Below are positions 1 through 9,296 of a stretch of DNA of 64,000 nucleotides, in pieces; within the stretch, counting starts at the first letter, position 1, and every line of letters begins with the position of its first letter. The notes beneath the pieces were generated by a model. It saw only the letters and a list, made by a program, of their open reading frames with translations. It was not told where the DNA came from and searched no databases. Origin of the DNA: Argyresthia goedartella (taxonomy: Eukaryota > Arthropoda > Insecta > Lepidoptera > Argyresthiidae). Made by a program: the position numbers and the translations under genes. The stretch spans positions 3,766,661 through 3,830,660 of the forward strand of contig OX463812.1 of NCBI GenBank assembly GCA_949825045.1, written 5' to 3'.

Positions 1-236
1 GGAAGAGAATCACCAGTGTCAATCTTGTGGGTGATTAAGTGTGTGTTTCCCAGAACACCTTTTTCTTCAAAAGAGATTGTCTCGAAGCGTTGGATGATGT
101 CATTAGCGATGTTCTTTTGATTAGGATTTAAATGCTCATAAGGTAAAACTTTAATATCTTTAGTGTCGATAGCAAAGCATTTAGGATCTGTAAAGTTAAG
201 AGAAGCTAAAACACTAGGTAGAAGATTAAATTTTCT
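1..236 (-). pseudogene. pol linker between protease and reverse transcriptase (partial)
   Basis: Translating the minus strand in the same frame as the protease ORF gives an open reading frame of about 78 codons from the TGA at 237-239 to the window edge. It has the composition expected of the segment just before the RT fingers of a Ty3-type pol. The TGA sits directly after a GIGF motif, where the family usually has a tryptophan, so a single-base nonsense mutation is the simplest explanation. The catalytic RT motifs are outside the window. Confidence 0.6.
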
Positions 237-1409
237 TCAAAAGCCAATACCTAGTATTAGAGAAGGAAATATTTCAGGGAAAACATAAGCTTTAATCAAG
301 TGAGTTTCGTTATTGAAATGGACAGGTAAGTCAAAATAACCCAAGGAATTAATTTTTTGATTATTAGCAATAGAGACAGTAATAAGATCTGACTTGAAAA
401 GTTTGCAGCCCAGTTTAAGAATTTCCAAATGAGAATTATTACCCAGAATAGTTACTGAGCTGCCAGAATCTGGTAAACCAGATAAAGTTAAGTCATAAAT
501 TTTGACATTAACGAATGGACGATTAAGATCTTGTTCTTTGGAGTAGAGTGTAGAAGAGATTTTGTAGCAAGCAAAGAAGTTTTGAATTGTTTTGATCCAA
601 TTAGTCCACTCGTCCTTATCAAAGTTTGAGTTACTTTTCAAGTCAGCAGTTAGTTTTTTTGTACTAGTATTAGGTTTGGGAGAACAAGTAGGGCAATCTG
701 CAATTTTAAAACCCTTAAGACCACATTTGAAACAAATCACGAATCGTGGTTGAGTGCAACTGTTCAAAGTATGACCTAGTTTACGACAGCGAACGCAAAA
801 AGAACTTTCTTGGGGAGCTGCAGTTTGAGAGAGACTATTAACTTGTCTAGAAGGGTATTTGTAGGGTGGAGACAATTTATTCATGAAGGGAGGAGAAGGT
901 CGTGAGTTATTAGAAGAGTTTGGAGAGTCAACTGAACTTGAAGTAGAATGCTTGTAGTTGAATTCAGAAACATGAGGACTTTGTTGCAAATTTGGTTCTT
1001 TAAATTGTTTGTCTCTGTCTAGGAACTTTTCGTAGTTTTGGCAAGTGGCCAGAAGAGAATCGATAGAGTCAATGTCTTTTAGAGCTACGAAGACTGAATA
1101 ACATGGGCGAATATTTCTCAAAATAATCTCCGATTGTTCTGTTTCAGAAAGTCTTTTTGAAAGGCGAGCGAACATTCCAGACATGATGGAAATATAGATG
1201 ACGATAGGTTCATCACGACCTTGAGTACGATTCCTAATCGCTTCTAGAAGTTTATGATCATAATCAAAACCACCAAAGTCTTTGATTAGTAAAGAAGAAA
1301 GTTCGTTCCAAGTTAAGTTTGGATTCTGATTATATTTAAATCTGAACCAATGAAGGGCATTGTCGGTAAAAATTTCGAACGCCTGAGAAATCAACAAGTC
1401 CTTGGACAA
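237..1409 (-). pseudogene. gag: gag C-terminal half with zinc knuckles plus aspartic protease
   Basis: This 390-codon ORF begins with a capsid-like segment rich in aromatic residues (ALHWFRF near residue 20). A Ser/Pro-rich linker follows. Next come two cysteine clusters near residues 205-240, of the form C-x2-C-x4-H-x4-C and C-x2-C, as in nucleocapsid zinc knuckles. The C-terminus carries a retropepsin-like protease with the active-site motif DSGSSVT. The listed start is not a natural one: the same frame is open for a few codons upstream and then meets two consecutive TAA codons that separate it from the gag N-terminal ORF. It therefore looks like one gag-protease polyprotein cut by stop codons at both ends. 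Confidence 0.75.
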
Positions 1410-1430
1410 GCCACGAGCTAAGTTATATTA

Positions 1431-2042
1431 TTAAAGTTTTTGAAGAAAGGATCTTGGACAGCTTTTACCATTGAAGGTGTGTCTTTTCAGATCTTTGAAG
1501 ACATTAGTTGGAGGGAAAGATTGAGGTGGTGGTGGAGGATACGGAGTATGGGTCTGGACAGAAGTTTGAGAAACAAGAGGGGGTTCCATGACAGTCGGGT
1601 CAGCAGGAAGGTCAAGTGATGGAGAGTCATTTGCAGTTGAAGGTGGAGTCAAGGATTCGAATTGTTTAGAAATAGCGTCAAATTTCATCTTCAAAGTATC
1701 GAAACTAGCTTTAGAATCTGGATATAAGTCAGTATCTATTCGCTCCAATCTGTAAAAAACATGATTAATAAAAGTTCCTATTAATCGTAAGTATTTGGTT
1801 TCACCTTGTAAAAATTTTTCAATTTTACAATCCAGGTAAGTCAGAGTAGAACCAATTTGAGACAAGTCATCCTCAATCGGAACTGGAGAAGTCAGAATAT
1901 CTTCAGGGTGAGAATTCGCAACTAAACGCAAAACCTGTTTTTTAAGAAGCAAAACAGTATTAGCTGGTTCCTCACATCTAATCTTTACTTCGTATTCGAG
2001 CTCGGCCTTGTTAAGGAATTCGTACTTAATAACCCTTTCCAT
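1431..2042 (-). CDS. gag: gag N-terminal region
   Basis: The 203-codon ORF starts at an ATG about 260 bases downstream of the primer site, the expected place for gag. The first 110 residues are charged and probably helical. A Pro/Ser/Thr-rich linker (residues about 130-180) follows, and the ORF ends at a TAA TAA pair. The downstream gag/protease ORF is in the same frame, so the two pieces were probably one protein. No catalytic motif is expected here; the role is particle assembly. The identification depends on position and on continuity with the zinc-knuckle ORF. Confidence 0.6.
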   Translation of the reverse strand: MERVIKYEFLNKAELEYEVKIRCEEPANTVLLLKKQVLRLVANSHPEDILTSPVPIEDDLSQIGSTLTYLDCKIEKFLQGETKYLRLIGTFINHVFYRLERIDTDLYPDSKASFDTLKMKFDAISKQFESLTPPSTANDSPSLDLPADPTVMEPPLVSQTSVQTHTPYPPPPPQSFPPTNVFKDLKRHTFNGKSCPRSFLQKL

Positions 2043-2300
2043 TGTTATAGTTAAATTGAAAATTTTACCTCTTTCCGGTTATCTAGAATAAAAATATTAA
2101 AGTGATGAAGTGAAGTGAAGTAATGTAAGTTAAATGTAGGCCTAAATATAATCCAGATGAGTTGAAAAACTAGATGAAGTTTTGTTTTAAAATTTGGAAA
2201 ATATGAAAAGGATGAATAGATAAAGATTTAAGAGCGAAAGAGAAAGCAAATCAAAAGGAAATAGACAAGGCGCAGAAAAGGTGAAGAAGGGTGAAGAAGA

Positions 2301-2319
2301 ACTTTCACGTTGGGCGCCA
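2301..2319 (-). promoter_or_regulatory. primer-binding site, tRNA-Lys type
   Basis: On the minus strand the LTR end is followed after three bases by TGGCGCCCAACGTGAAAG. The first 14 bases match the tRNA-Lys-type primer sites known from insect LTR elements such as Osvaldo and Ulysses. Its position fixes the inner LTR border at about 2323 and the orientation as minus. Confidence 0.75.
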
Positions 2320-2322
2320 AAA

Positions 2323-3096
2323 TGTCGTGTAGCGACAAGAACCTAACCAGAACCTAACAAGAAACAACAACCAGGATACAATTTAGAAATGACAGTTTAT
2401 TATGTTTATTTTACAATGACTATTTTTTAAAAAATGATATGAGGATGAGGATGAATAAGGTGACACAGGTATTACAAAAATACAAGTACAAAATATATAA
2501 AAAGGGGAGCGAAGGACACGGAGAGTAGGAGGGCAGAACAGGGAGCACGCGGTGGTGGTGCCCGGAGCCTGGAGTAGTTGTGAGAAGCTTGAGATCCGGA
2601 GGAGGTGTAGGAGGTGGCTTGAAGGCAGCAGCACGTCAGGGTATAGGTGGTTAGAGACGGCAGCACGTCAGGGTATAGATGGTTGGAGACGGCAGCACGT
2701 CAAAGTATAGGTGGTTGGAGACGGCAGCACGTCAGAGTATATGTGGTTGGAGACGGCAGCACGTCAGGATATAGGTGGTTGGAGACGGCAGTAAGGCAGC
2801 AGCAGCAAACCGTAGGCGACTCAGCAGAGGCTCGCAGGATCCCGGGGCAGTGCGGCCCCGGGATAAGGCCTTTAGGTGATGCTTCTTCTTCAAGAGCTGA
2901 AGTGAGACTCCCCAATTTCAGAAATGTTCCGCTCTTATACCCTTTTTGGAGAGTTCTAAAAATTATTTAAATTAAAAGCAATTTTTGTGAATGGCCAAGA
3001 GCGAAAAAGTATTTTCGTAAAAGTATTGAAGTAAACATATCAGACCGCTAATGAGTTTGAATGGACATTGCCATGACAACCAGATAAACAACGACA
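2323..3096 (-). repeat. LTR of the minus-strand Ty3-type element
   Basis: The segment is bounded by the inverted termini TGTCGT and ACGACA, the usual TG...CA arrangement. Read on the minus strand it has a TATA-like stretch near 2935, a 32-bp minisatellite between 2627 and 2790, and an AATAAA signal near 2400 before the border with the primer site. The second LTR is outside the window, so the outer border at 3096 comes from the inverted termini only. Confidence 0.65.
2627..2790. repeat. 32-bp minisatellite inside the LTR
   Basis: Five consecutive units beginning GGCAGCACGTCA start near 2627, 2659, 2691, 2723 and 2755, a period of exactly 32 bp; a sixth unit is broken at 2787. Units differ by one to three substitutions. 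The array lies between the TATA-like box and the polyadenylation signal, so it would be in the transcribed part of the LTR. Confidence 0.9.
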
Positions 3097-4045
3097 TCAA
3101 AATATGTCAGATTTTGGTTTCAGGCTCGTAATAGAGAAAACAACAAGATAACAATGAAAATTGGGACAGTTACAGATACATAAAAAGGTAGCGCACCAGC
3201 GCGCACGAAGCCCGAGATAGCAGAGTTTCGGAGAAAGCCAAATACAGGTTACCAAAAGTAAACCCCTTCGACATCGATTTAACAGTGCTGATAATGTGAA
3301 AATACGAAGTGAAAATGATTTGTTATTGTGTTCTTATGGTTTAAAACGATACAGGGTCCTATGCAAATAAAGGTGATACGAAATATCCAGCTGTGAGATA
3401 AATGCAGACCATCAAAGCAGACTGGAAAATGGCATGTAAGTAGAATAACACTACAAGAGACAGACCCTCCCAAAGTGGAACAAATTGTCCCCCCCCCTCT
3501 AACTTTTAAAGTAAGAGAATAAAAAATCTACAAAAAATATGTCCTTTCAACAAAAATTGGTTTTAATCGAATAAAATAAGCTGTTTCAAAGATATTAAAT
3601 ATTTATTAAAAACCGAAAAGATAACTTTATCATTCATACTCACACTATGAAAAACAAAGTTACAACAAAAACATCCATTCACATAATTACTTGCTACAAT
3701 GGAACCCTTCATGGGCGAGTCCGACTCGCACTTGGCCACTTTTTGACTTATGAAGGCTCGCAGACGTTACAGTACAATAATTCCAGTACATATAATTTAT
3801 TATATGTTTTATTTTTTTATTTTATTTAGCAAATAAGATTTAAATGAAACTAACATGTAATCACTATATCAAAGCTCAAACCTATTGGTGTAATAGTCTC
3901 TTCATAAACTATTACACCTATAGACTAAGGTAGTTCTAACTATCAACAAATCTTCGCTACAACTTCAAGGTTCTAAAGACACCCTGTCCAATTACAGAGT
4001 AATCTATAAAATAAGTGACATTGGCGTCAGGCAGCCATTAATTAC
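3097..4045. other. unassigned spacer
   Basis: No supported gene. There is a run of nine C residues near 3489-3497 and several AT-rich stretches. Short ORFs here lack recognisable domains. The segment is flanked by the Ty3-type LTR and the Crypton-like element and may be older repeat debris. Confidence 0.5.
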
Positions 4046-4320
4046 TTTTTAACACCCTTGCTCGTAAAGCTGATGTAATTCCACCGGTTTTAAATATGTA
4101 AACCGGGTCATAAAAAACGCGTGTGTTACCAAAGCAAATAGTTAAGTTATAGTCTATACAAATTCCATAACAGTATTATTTGCCATTTCAAATATGGAAC
4201 TGATCGCCGCCGCACGACTCCAGCAAGTGAGCAGCGCGCTGTTGCTATTCATATTTCGAACTAATCGCCGCGCGGCGCCACTCAGTAGACAGTGTGCATT
4301 CACAGATTGAGTTTATTTAA

Positions 4321-4816
4321 TAGTAGTTTATGTGACTGCTACATAATGGAGGGCATTAATACTCGAGAGTGGGATTATGAAACGAGCCGAAGGCGAGTTT
4401 CATAATAATATCACTCGAGAGTTTTAATGCCTAATTATGTACAGTTACATACACTAGTTCATCTACACACATATCATAAGCTCTCTTTGATGTGTTCAGG
4501 AACCGCATGTTTGACCGGCATTGTGGCTCTGCAGTTGTTTAGCTTGTTCTGTAGTACCAACTTCATGCAGACGGGCGTCGGCGTTCGAAATTTGAATGTC
4601 AGTACCAACTTCACAGAGAAACCAGGGGCGGCACGCAGTCGGGCGTCGGCGTACGAAATTTGAATATCATTATGTAGAAAAACTACACATTATGGTCATA
4701 ATATGTAATTTTTCAGACAAGAAATTAGTTTTTACCAAGTAGTTTAACATTATGCTGATCGTAACGTGCGGTTTTTGTACGCAGTAAAGAGGGTTTATGA
4801 TACGTGTGTAGATAAA
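4321..4816 (+). mobile_element. hairpin-ended repeat, copy a (nested in the Crypton)
   Basis: This roughly 496-bp insertion interrupts copy 1 of the Crypton; copy 2 has the uninterrupted sequence at 55589-55610. One end carries a long imperfect hairpin (4353-4430) containing two ACTCGAGAGT motifs and the core GAGCCGAAGGCGAG. The other end finishes in GTGTAGATAAA. There is no terminal inverted repeat and no ORF with a domain. Copies b to f elsewhere in the window share the same ends. The class is unknown to me. Confidence 0.75.
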
Positions 4817-4969
4817 ATAAAATAAAACAGTTTATTCGGTAATTTAAAAACTTGGCTGCATGCTCTAGCGTCTTTGCCAACATTTTCACGCAGCCACGGC
4901 AGAAAATAATCCTCGCGCCATTTTTCTTAAATTTTCTTTTCTTTGTACTTGTATAGTGAATATCTAAAA

Positions 4970-5400
4970 TTGACAACTTTCAATAATGAAGATGAGCAAT
5001 ATATTACTTCAACTCCACCGGATATACTAACAGAAGCACGAACCGCATGCGACAGCTTGCTGCCGTCAATATCCAAGGACAGATACATAACCACGTATGA
5101 AAATTTCTTGAAGTGGAAAAACATGAAAAATGCCAAGTCATTTTCCGAAAATGTAGTTTTGGCGTATTTTAATGAACTAGCTAGTAAATATAAGCCTAGC
5201 TCGTTGTGGACAACATCTTCTATGCTGAAAAGTACCCTCAAGATGAGAAATGGTGTCGATATTAATTTATATACAAATCTCATTGCATTTCTAAAGAGAC
5301 GCTCTGATGGTTTTATAAAGAAAAATCTAAGGTACTGTCATCAAATGACGTCGAAAAGTTTCTAAAAGATGCTCCAGATAGCCAGTACCTGGCAACAAAG
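4970..5400 (+). pseudogene. Crypton tyrosine recombinase, exon 1 (N-terminal domain), broken
   Basis: Exon 1 encodes the N-terminal, helical DNA-binding part of a tyrosine recombinase of about 144 residues, including a segment reading NFLKWKNMKNAKSF. Comparison with copy 2 shows two lesions here: the presumed start codon is TTG at 4970 where copy 2 has ATG, and an A-run near 5320 has five A where copy 2 has six, which shifts the frame. It ends at a clear donor site (AAG/GTCAGT at 5400/5401). The recombinase would cut and rejoin DNA through a tyrosine intermediate. This copy should not make an active enzyme unless translation starts elsewhere and the shift is bypassed. Confidence 0.7.
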
Positions 5401-5525
5401 GTCAGTTTGCCTCCTTATTTTATCCATTGATCTACCTACTGCACATACTCTTTTACATATTTTTTAACGACCGTCAGTAAGCTAAGAACCTATACCTTAT
5501 CTAACACATTTTTATTTTTAATCAG
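5401..5525 (+). other. intron of the Crypton recombinase gene
   Basis: This 125-bp segment begins GTCAGT and ends in a pyrimidine-rich tract and AATCAG. The copy at 56187-56311 has the same intron with donor and acceptor conserved. Reading frames match on both sides in phase 0 once the A-run difference in exon 1 is considered. Confidence 0.75.
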
Positions 5526-6287
5526 GTTGCGTTAATATTTGGTATCCATGGTGCATGTAGACGGCAAGAGCTTCACAATATTACCACAAAAGACATTGAA
5601 AATCAAGGCAAAATGCTTTTAGTTAAAATCCCAAACACTAAACACAAAATACCCCGATCTTTTATTATCGACGGCCCATTTTATGACGTGGTCAAAAAAT
5701 ATGAAGCTCTGCGTACGACTAAGACAAAAAATAATCATTTCTTTCAGAATTACCAAAAAAGTAAATGTACTGCGCAACCTATTGGCATAAATAAATTCGG
5801 TGCCATGCCAAAGGAAGTCGCCAAGTTTTTAGGATTGCCGGATGCTGATTGTTATACAGGGCACAGTTTCAGAAGAACGTCAGCTACATTACTTGCTGAT
5901 TCGGGAGCTGATATATTGACTTTAAAGCAGCATTGCGGGTGGCGTTCTAACGCAGTAGCAGAATCTTATGTAGAAGATTCCATCCAAAACAAAGCAAATA
6001 TAAGTGCCAAAATAACTCAGACAATAAATTTGGAGCCACAATCGAAGAAGTTTTGCCCTGAGCCGCGCCCCTCTACTTCTACTGATGATACTTTTTTATT
6101 TACAACTAATGACGAATTACAATGCTCTTCTGCCGCCTTTCAAGAAATTTCGTCGTCTCCAACATTTTCCCTAACACAAAACAATGACATTATGAATAGT
6201 AATAATAATAATAACATAATTAAAAAACCAACTAAAACTACGTATCATTTTAATAATTGTAATTTCACTAACTGTTTCAATATTTAA
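5526..6287 (+). CDS. Crypton tyrosine recombinase, exon 2 (catalytic domain)
   Basis: Exon 2 holds the catalytic domain in one open frame of 253 codons. Visible active-site residues are the first arginine in HGACRR (residues 8-13 of the exon), the HxxR box in GHSFRR (near 5862-5873), the H/W box in HCGW (near 5931-5942) and the nucleophilic tyrosine in ESYVED (codon 5967-5969). The spacing and order fit the tyrosine-recombinase family found in Cryptons and in genes domesticated from them. The C-terminal 80 residues are low complexity and rich in Ser, Thr and Asn. Exon 2 is intact although exon 1 is broken. Confidence 0.8.
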   Translation, partial: VALIFGIHGACRRQELHNITTKDIENQGKMLLVKIPNTKHKIPRSFIIDGPFYDVVKKYEALRTTKTKNNHFFQNYQKSKCTAQPIGINKFGAMPKEVAKFLGLPDADCYTGHSFRRTSATLLADSGADILTLKQHCGWRSNAVAESYVEDSIQNKANISAKITQTINLEPQSKKFCPEPRPSTSTDDTFLFTTNDELQCSSAAFQEISSSPTFSLTQNNDIMNSNNNNNIIKKPTKTTYHFNNCNFTNCFNI

Positions 6288-6605
6288 AAATAAACAAAAT
6301 ATAAAATGTTTATTTTTTCTGTTTCCTCGCAAATGTGTTAAAAAACGTCGTACGATATACGTGCGTATTGCTTATAACATTCTCAGCTTAATTACGCCCT
6401 CGCCTTCGGCTCGGGCTGAAATTCCGCCTCGCATGTTATAACCATCTTAACGCACTAATATCGTAATTTACTTTAATTAAACTATATACAATAATGACAC
6501 ATGAGTATTGTTTCCGGCAATGTGACTAGGACATTACCCCCACTGTTTGGCTTAGATGCAATTTGTAACTGCACATAACGGCTCACAAACGAAGACCATT
6601 AACGT

Positions 6606-6914
6606 TTTTATCTACACACGTATCATAAACCCTCTTTAAATATTATGACATTCAAATTTCGAACACCGATGCCCGCCTGCGTGCCGCCCCTAGTTTGTGT
6701 GCCTAGCCACAATGCCGGTCAAACATGCGGTTCCTGAACACATCAAAGAGAGCTTATGATATGTGTGTAGATAAACTAGTGTATGTAACTGTAAATAATT
6801 AGGCATTAAAACTCTCGAGTGATATTATTATGAAACTCGCCTTCGGCTTGTTTCATAAACCCACTCTCGAGTGTTAATGCCCTCCATTATGTAGCAGTCA
6901 CATAAACTACTATT
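6606..6914 (-). mobile_element. hairpin-ended repeat, copy b (internally shortened)
   Basis: This is the reverse orientation of copy a. It starts TTTATCTACACACGTATCATAA and ends with the CTCGCCTTCGGCT hairpin followed by GTCACATAAACTACTATTA. About 190 bp are missing from the middle compared with copy a. No coding potential is seen. Confidence 0.7.
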
Positions 6915-7540
6915 ATGAACACTGACCAGCGATGTAATTGTAAGGATGCGCCTTCCAGAACTTACCTTCATACTATTTTGGTAGGGACCAAAAAATTGCG
7001 TCCCTTTTGGAAATCTTTGACATTTTACATTCATTAAGCAACGTTTCACACTGTTACTACATACTTTCGTTGAAGCCAAAAATCATTTTTGGCTCATCAC
7101 AAATGGAGACATTTTCAAGCGTCTTGTGATATGTCCCTTCTAATGAAGACTGTGCCATTGAGAAGGATTTCTCTGTTTTTCCACCACTTAAACTTAACGT
7201 ATATAACAAGGGACATAAGAAGCATTCTGGAAGATTCTTTAAATGCCCTCGACTGTTTTTATAGTCGTTAAAGATCTTATTTATCGTGCATTCCTGTATT
7301 TAAACATCCCCTGAGGCAAAGGCCTCTCCGCAATCGGCATGGACCGCGCTGCAAATTGCCAGAGTTCCACATTCGCTGAACTAGAATGCTGTGCTTTGTT
7401 ATTTTATATTTAAATCAATCTGTCTTAAAATGTTAGTTGTAATGTGTTACGTAGTAGGAACTCAGGAACTCACTCGTACAGTTGTTTAATAATGTTAGAA
7501 GCTGGGGCTGATACCTACTGCTTTTCTTTCTTGATAATAA
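6915..7540. other. unassigned spacer
   Basis: No gene is supported. Short ORFs at 6828-7079 (minus) and 7089-7271 (plus) show no known motif; the first overlaps the hairpin repeat. Confidence 0.5.
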
Positions 7541-7922
7541 TAGTAGTTTACGTGACTGCTAAATAATGCCTAATTATGTACAGTTACATGCACTAGTTTA
7601 TCTACACACATATCACAAGCTCTCTTTGATGTGTTCAGGAACCGCATGTTCAACCGGCATTGTGGGGGATTGATCATTGTTCTGCAGTTGTTTAGCTTGT
7701 TCAGTAGTACCAACTTCACAGACAAACTAGGGGCGGCATACTGGTGGGCGTCGGCGTTTGGAATTTGAATGTCATAATTTTAAAAATCTTGGTTCATTAT
7801 GGTCATTATGTATCAATATTTAGATGAGAAATGAGTTTTTACCAAGTAGTTTATCATTATGCTGGTCGTAACGTGTGGTTTTTGGACGCAGTAAAGAGGG
7901 TTCATGATTCGTGTGTAGATAA
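7541..7922 (+). mobile_element. hairpin-ended repeat, copy c (hairpin deleted)
   Basis: It starts TAGTAGTTTACGTGACTGC and ends GTGTGTAGATAAA like copy a. The terminal hairpin segment is missing: the sequence jumps from GCTAAATAATG straight to the CCTAATTATG that follows the hairpin in copy a. This could be hairpin-mediated deletion. Confidence 0.7.
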
Positions 7923-8084
7923 AGTATTTTTAATCATCTGCCCATGATGCATGGGAGGCTTAGCATGGGCAAATGATGATGTACAAGGTATTTCAGCAAA
8001 TGTAGATAGCGTAATCGTGCATGATGATGGGTGGCTCAGAATAGCTAGACGAAATGTTTGTTATCACTTTATTCATTTAATAAG

Positions 8085-8420
8085 TTTGCCAGAGGAAATT
8101 ATGAGGGGAGCAACCTCTTCGGGAGTAAAGTAAAAGGCTTGAGATGCGCGCAAATACGATACTAAACTAGACTAATTTATTATAGGGAATCCTAGCTTAT
8201 ATACTAGGTTGGTACATGTTATTTATGACGTGCATAAGACATAGTGCGTGATGAATATAAATATACCTTATCTGTGACGGTCATCAACCTATCTTAACGT
8301 TACATGAAAATATGACTAACATACTCGACCGGCACAATAAGCACGAGTATAATGGATCTCGTGTTATCCGCGGGACTGCTAGTGAGCAACTGAGCCGCCC
8401 GCGAATGTGAGCGGTGGCCT
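8085..8420 (+). repeat. dispersed repeat shared with 61.79-61.98 kb
   Basis: The segment from AGTTTGCCAGAGG through GGCTTGAGATGCGCGCAAA to GAAAATATGACTAACAT is found again in reverse orientation at 61790-61985. The copy here has an extra 90 bp or so (about 8187-8278). No ORF or terminal structure identifies the family; an LTR or UTR of an unknown element is possible. Confidence 0.65.
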
Positions 8421-9295
8421 TGAATGCAGTAGTCACTTTTCACGACGCCCAGCGCTCTTAATTCGTGGCGCCAGGTATATCTTTGCGTAATGCGAACCCT
8501 TTGTCATGGGACAAAAAACAAACTGTCATCAAACGGGTACGAGCGCGAAAGCGACGCGAAGCAGCGAAGAAAGTGCGAATGGGATCCACATTCATGGTTC
8601 GCGGATGTTTGGTGGCTTCTATACTTCTATGCACGACCGATACTTTGACGGACACTCAAAATCATGCTGTCAGTGTCTCTCGCTCAGGAATCGACGGCGC
8701 CAGTATGACATTAACCCCTTAAGGCGATACCTCGTCCGTGCAAAGGTCCCCGTTACTCCAGGCGAAAAGACCCGCAGTGTGAGAGGGACGGAATCGGAAA
8801 AAAAATAAAAACCTTAGCGTTAAACAACAGAATAATTGTTTAAAAATAAACTACTATATTTTGTTAAAAAGTTTTTTCAGGAGATTTTGCGAATATATAA
8901 TATCTACATTTTGAACGCAGTTCCACAATGAAATTAGTTAGGATTTCAGAATTACAGGAAAAAATAATATAATTTAGAGGTGTTTTCGTAGTTAAATTAT
9001 ATCGAGAAAATTTCATCTAATCGCGTTTTTGTTTTGGTGAAAATCTTAATCAAATACTCAATAAACGTTTACCCTAAAATCAAATCTGTAGATGACTTCA
9101 TGGTGGAGTAAATGGGTTCGAAAAAAACCCTATTTTATTTTCGTAGCACCTTAAGCTCGGTGACGCCACTGTGGAGTTATGAATGGTTTTGAATTTTATT
9201 AAAATGGCATGAGGTTCAAATTCGCGACGCCTCATAACCAGGTCCAGAGCTCGAAAGTTCCGTCGACTTTTAACCCCCGACGAAAATGGGGGTGT
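8421..9295. other. unassigned spacer with short repeat-like pieces
   Basis: No supported gene; overlapping ORFs at 8458-8808 on both strands have no recognisable domain. A piece near 8660-8715 (CATGCTGT ... CAGTATGACAT) resembles 48311-48362, so at least part is repetitive. Near 9270-9300 lies AACCCCCGAC ... GGGGGTGTTATAAG, a motif I recognise as frequent in lepidopteran genomes. Confidence 0.4.
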
Positions 9296-9296
9296 T

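Larger units (their letters stand above)
1..3096 (-). mobile_element. Ty3-type LTR retrotransposon, 5' part (continues off the left edge)
   Basis: On the minus strand the order is LTR (3096 to 2323), a tRNA-Lys-type primer-binding site, a gag N-terminal ORF, a gag C-terminal/protease ORF and the linker into pol, which leaves the window at position 1. No second LTR is visible, so the rest of pol and the 3' LTR lie further left. The reading frame from gag to the pol linker is interrupted only by in-frame stop codons (around 1429-1434 and 237-239), not by frameshifts. This fits a fairly young but inactive copy. The assignment to Ty3/gypsy rests on gag layout, zinc knuckles, a DSGS protease motif and the LTR/PBS structure. 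Confidence 0.85.
4046..6467 (+). mobile_element. Crypton-like tyrosine-recombinase transposon, copy 1
   Basis: Comparison with the copy at 55132-56591 defines both ends: similarity starts at TTTTTAACACCC and stops at TATCGTAAT, with unrelated sequence beyond. The two ends are not inverted repeats of each other, as expected for Cryptons, which move by a tyrosine recombinase. The element contains a two-exon recombinase gene and a palindromic segment near its 3' end (6372-6441). Copy 1 also carries a nested hairpin-ended repeat at 4321-4816 that is absent from copy 2. Confidence 0.75.

Noticed and set aside
2383..2970. ORFs of 64-107 codons in the LTR region
   Set aside because: They arise from reading the 32-bp minisatellite and the LTR; repetitive peptides, no gene.
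8458..8808. Overlapping ORFs on both strands (65-100 codons)
   Set aside because: No domain, no agreement with a neighbouring element, and part of the sequence recurs at 48.3 kb; probably chance ORFs in repeat debris.
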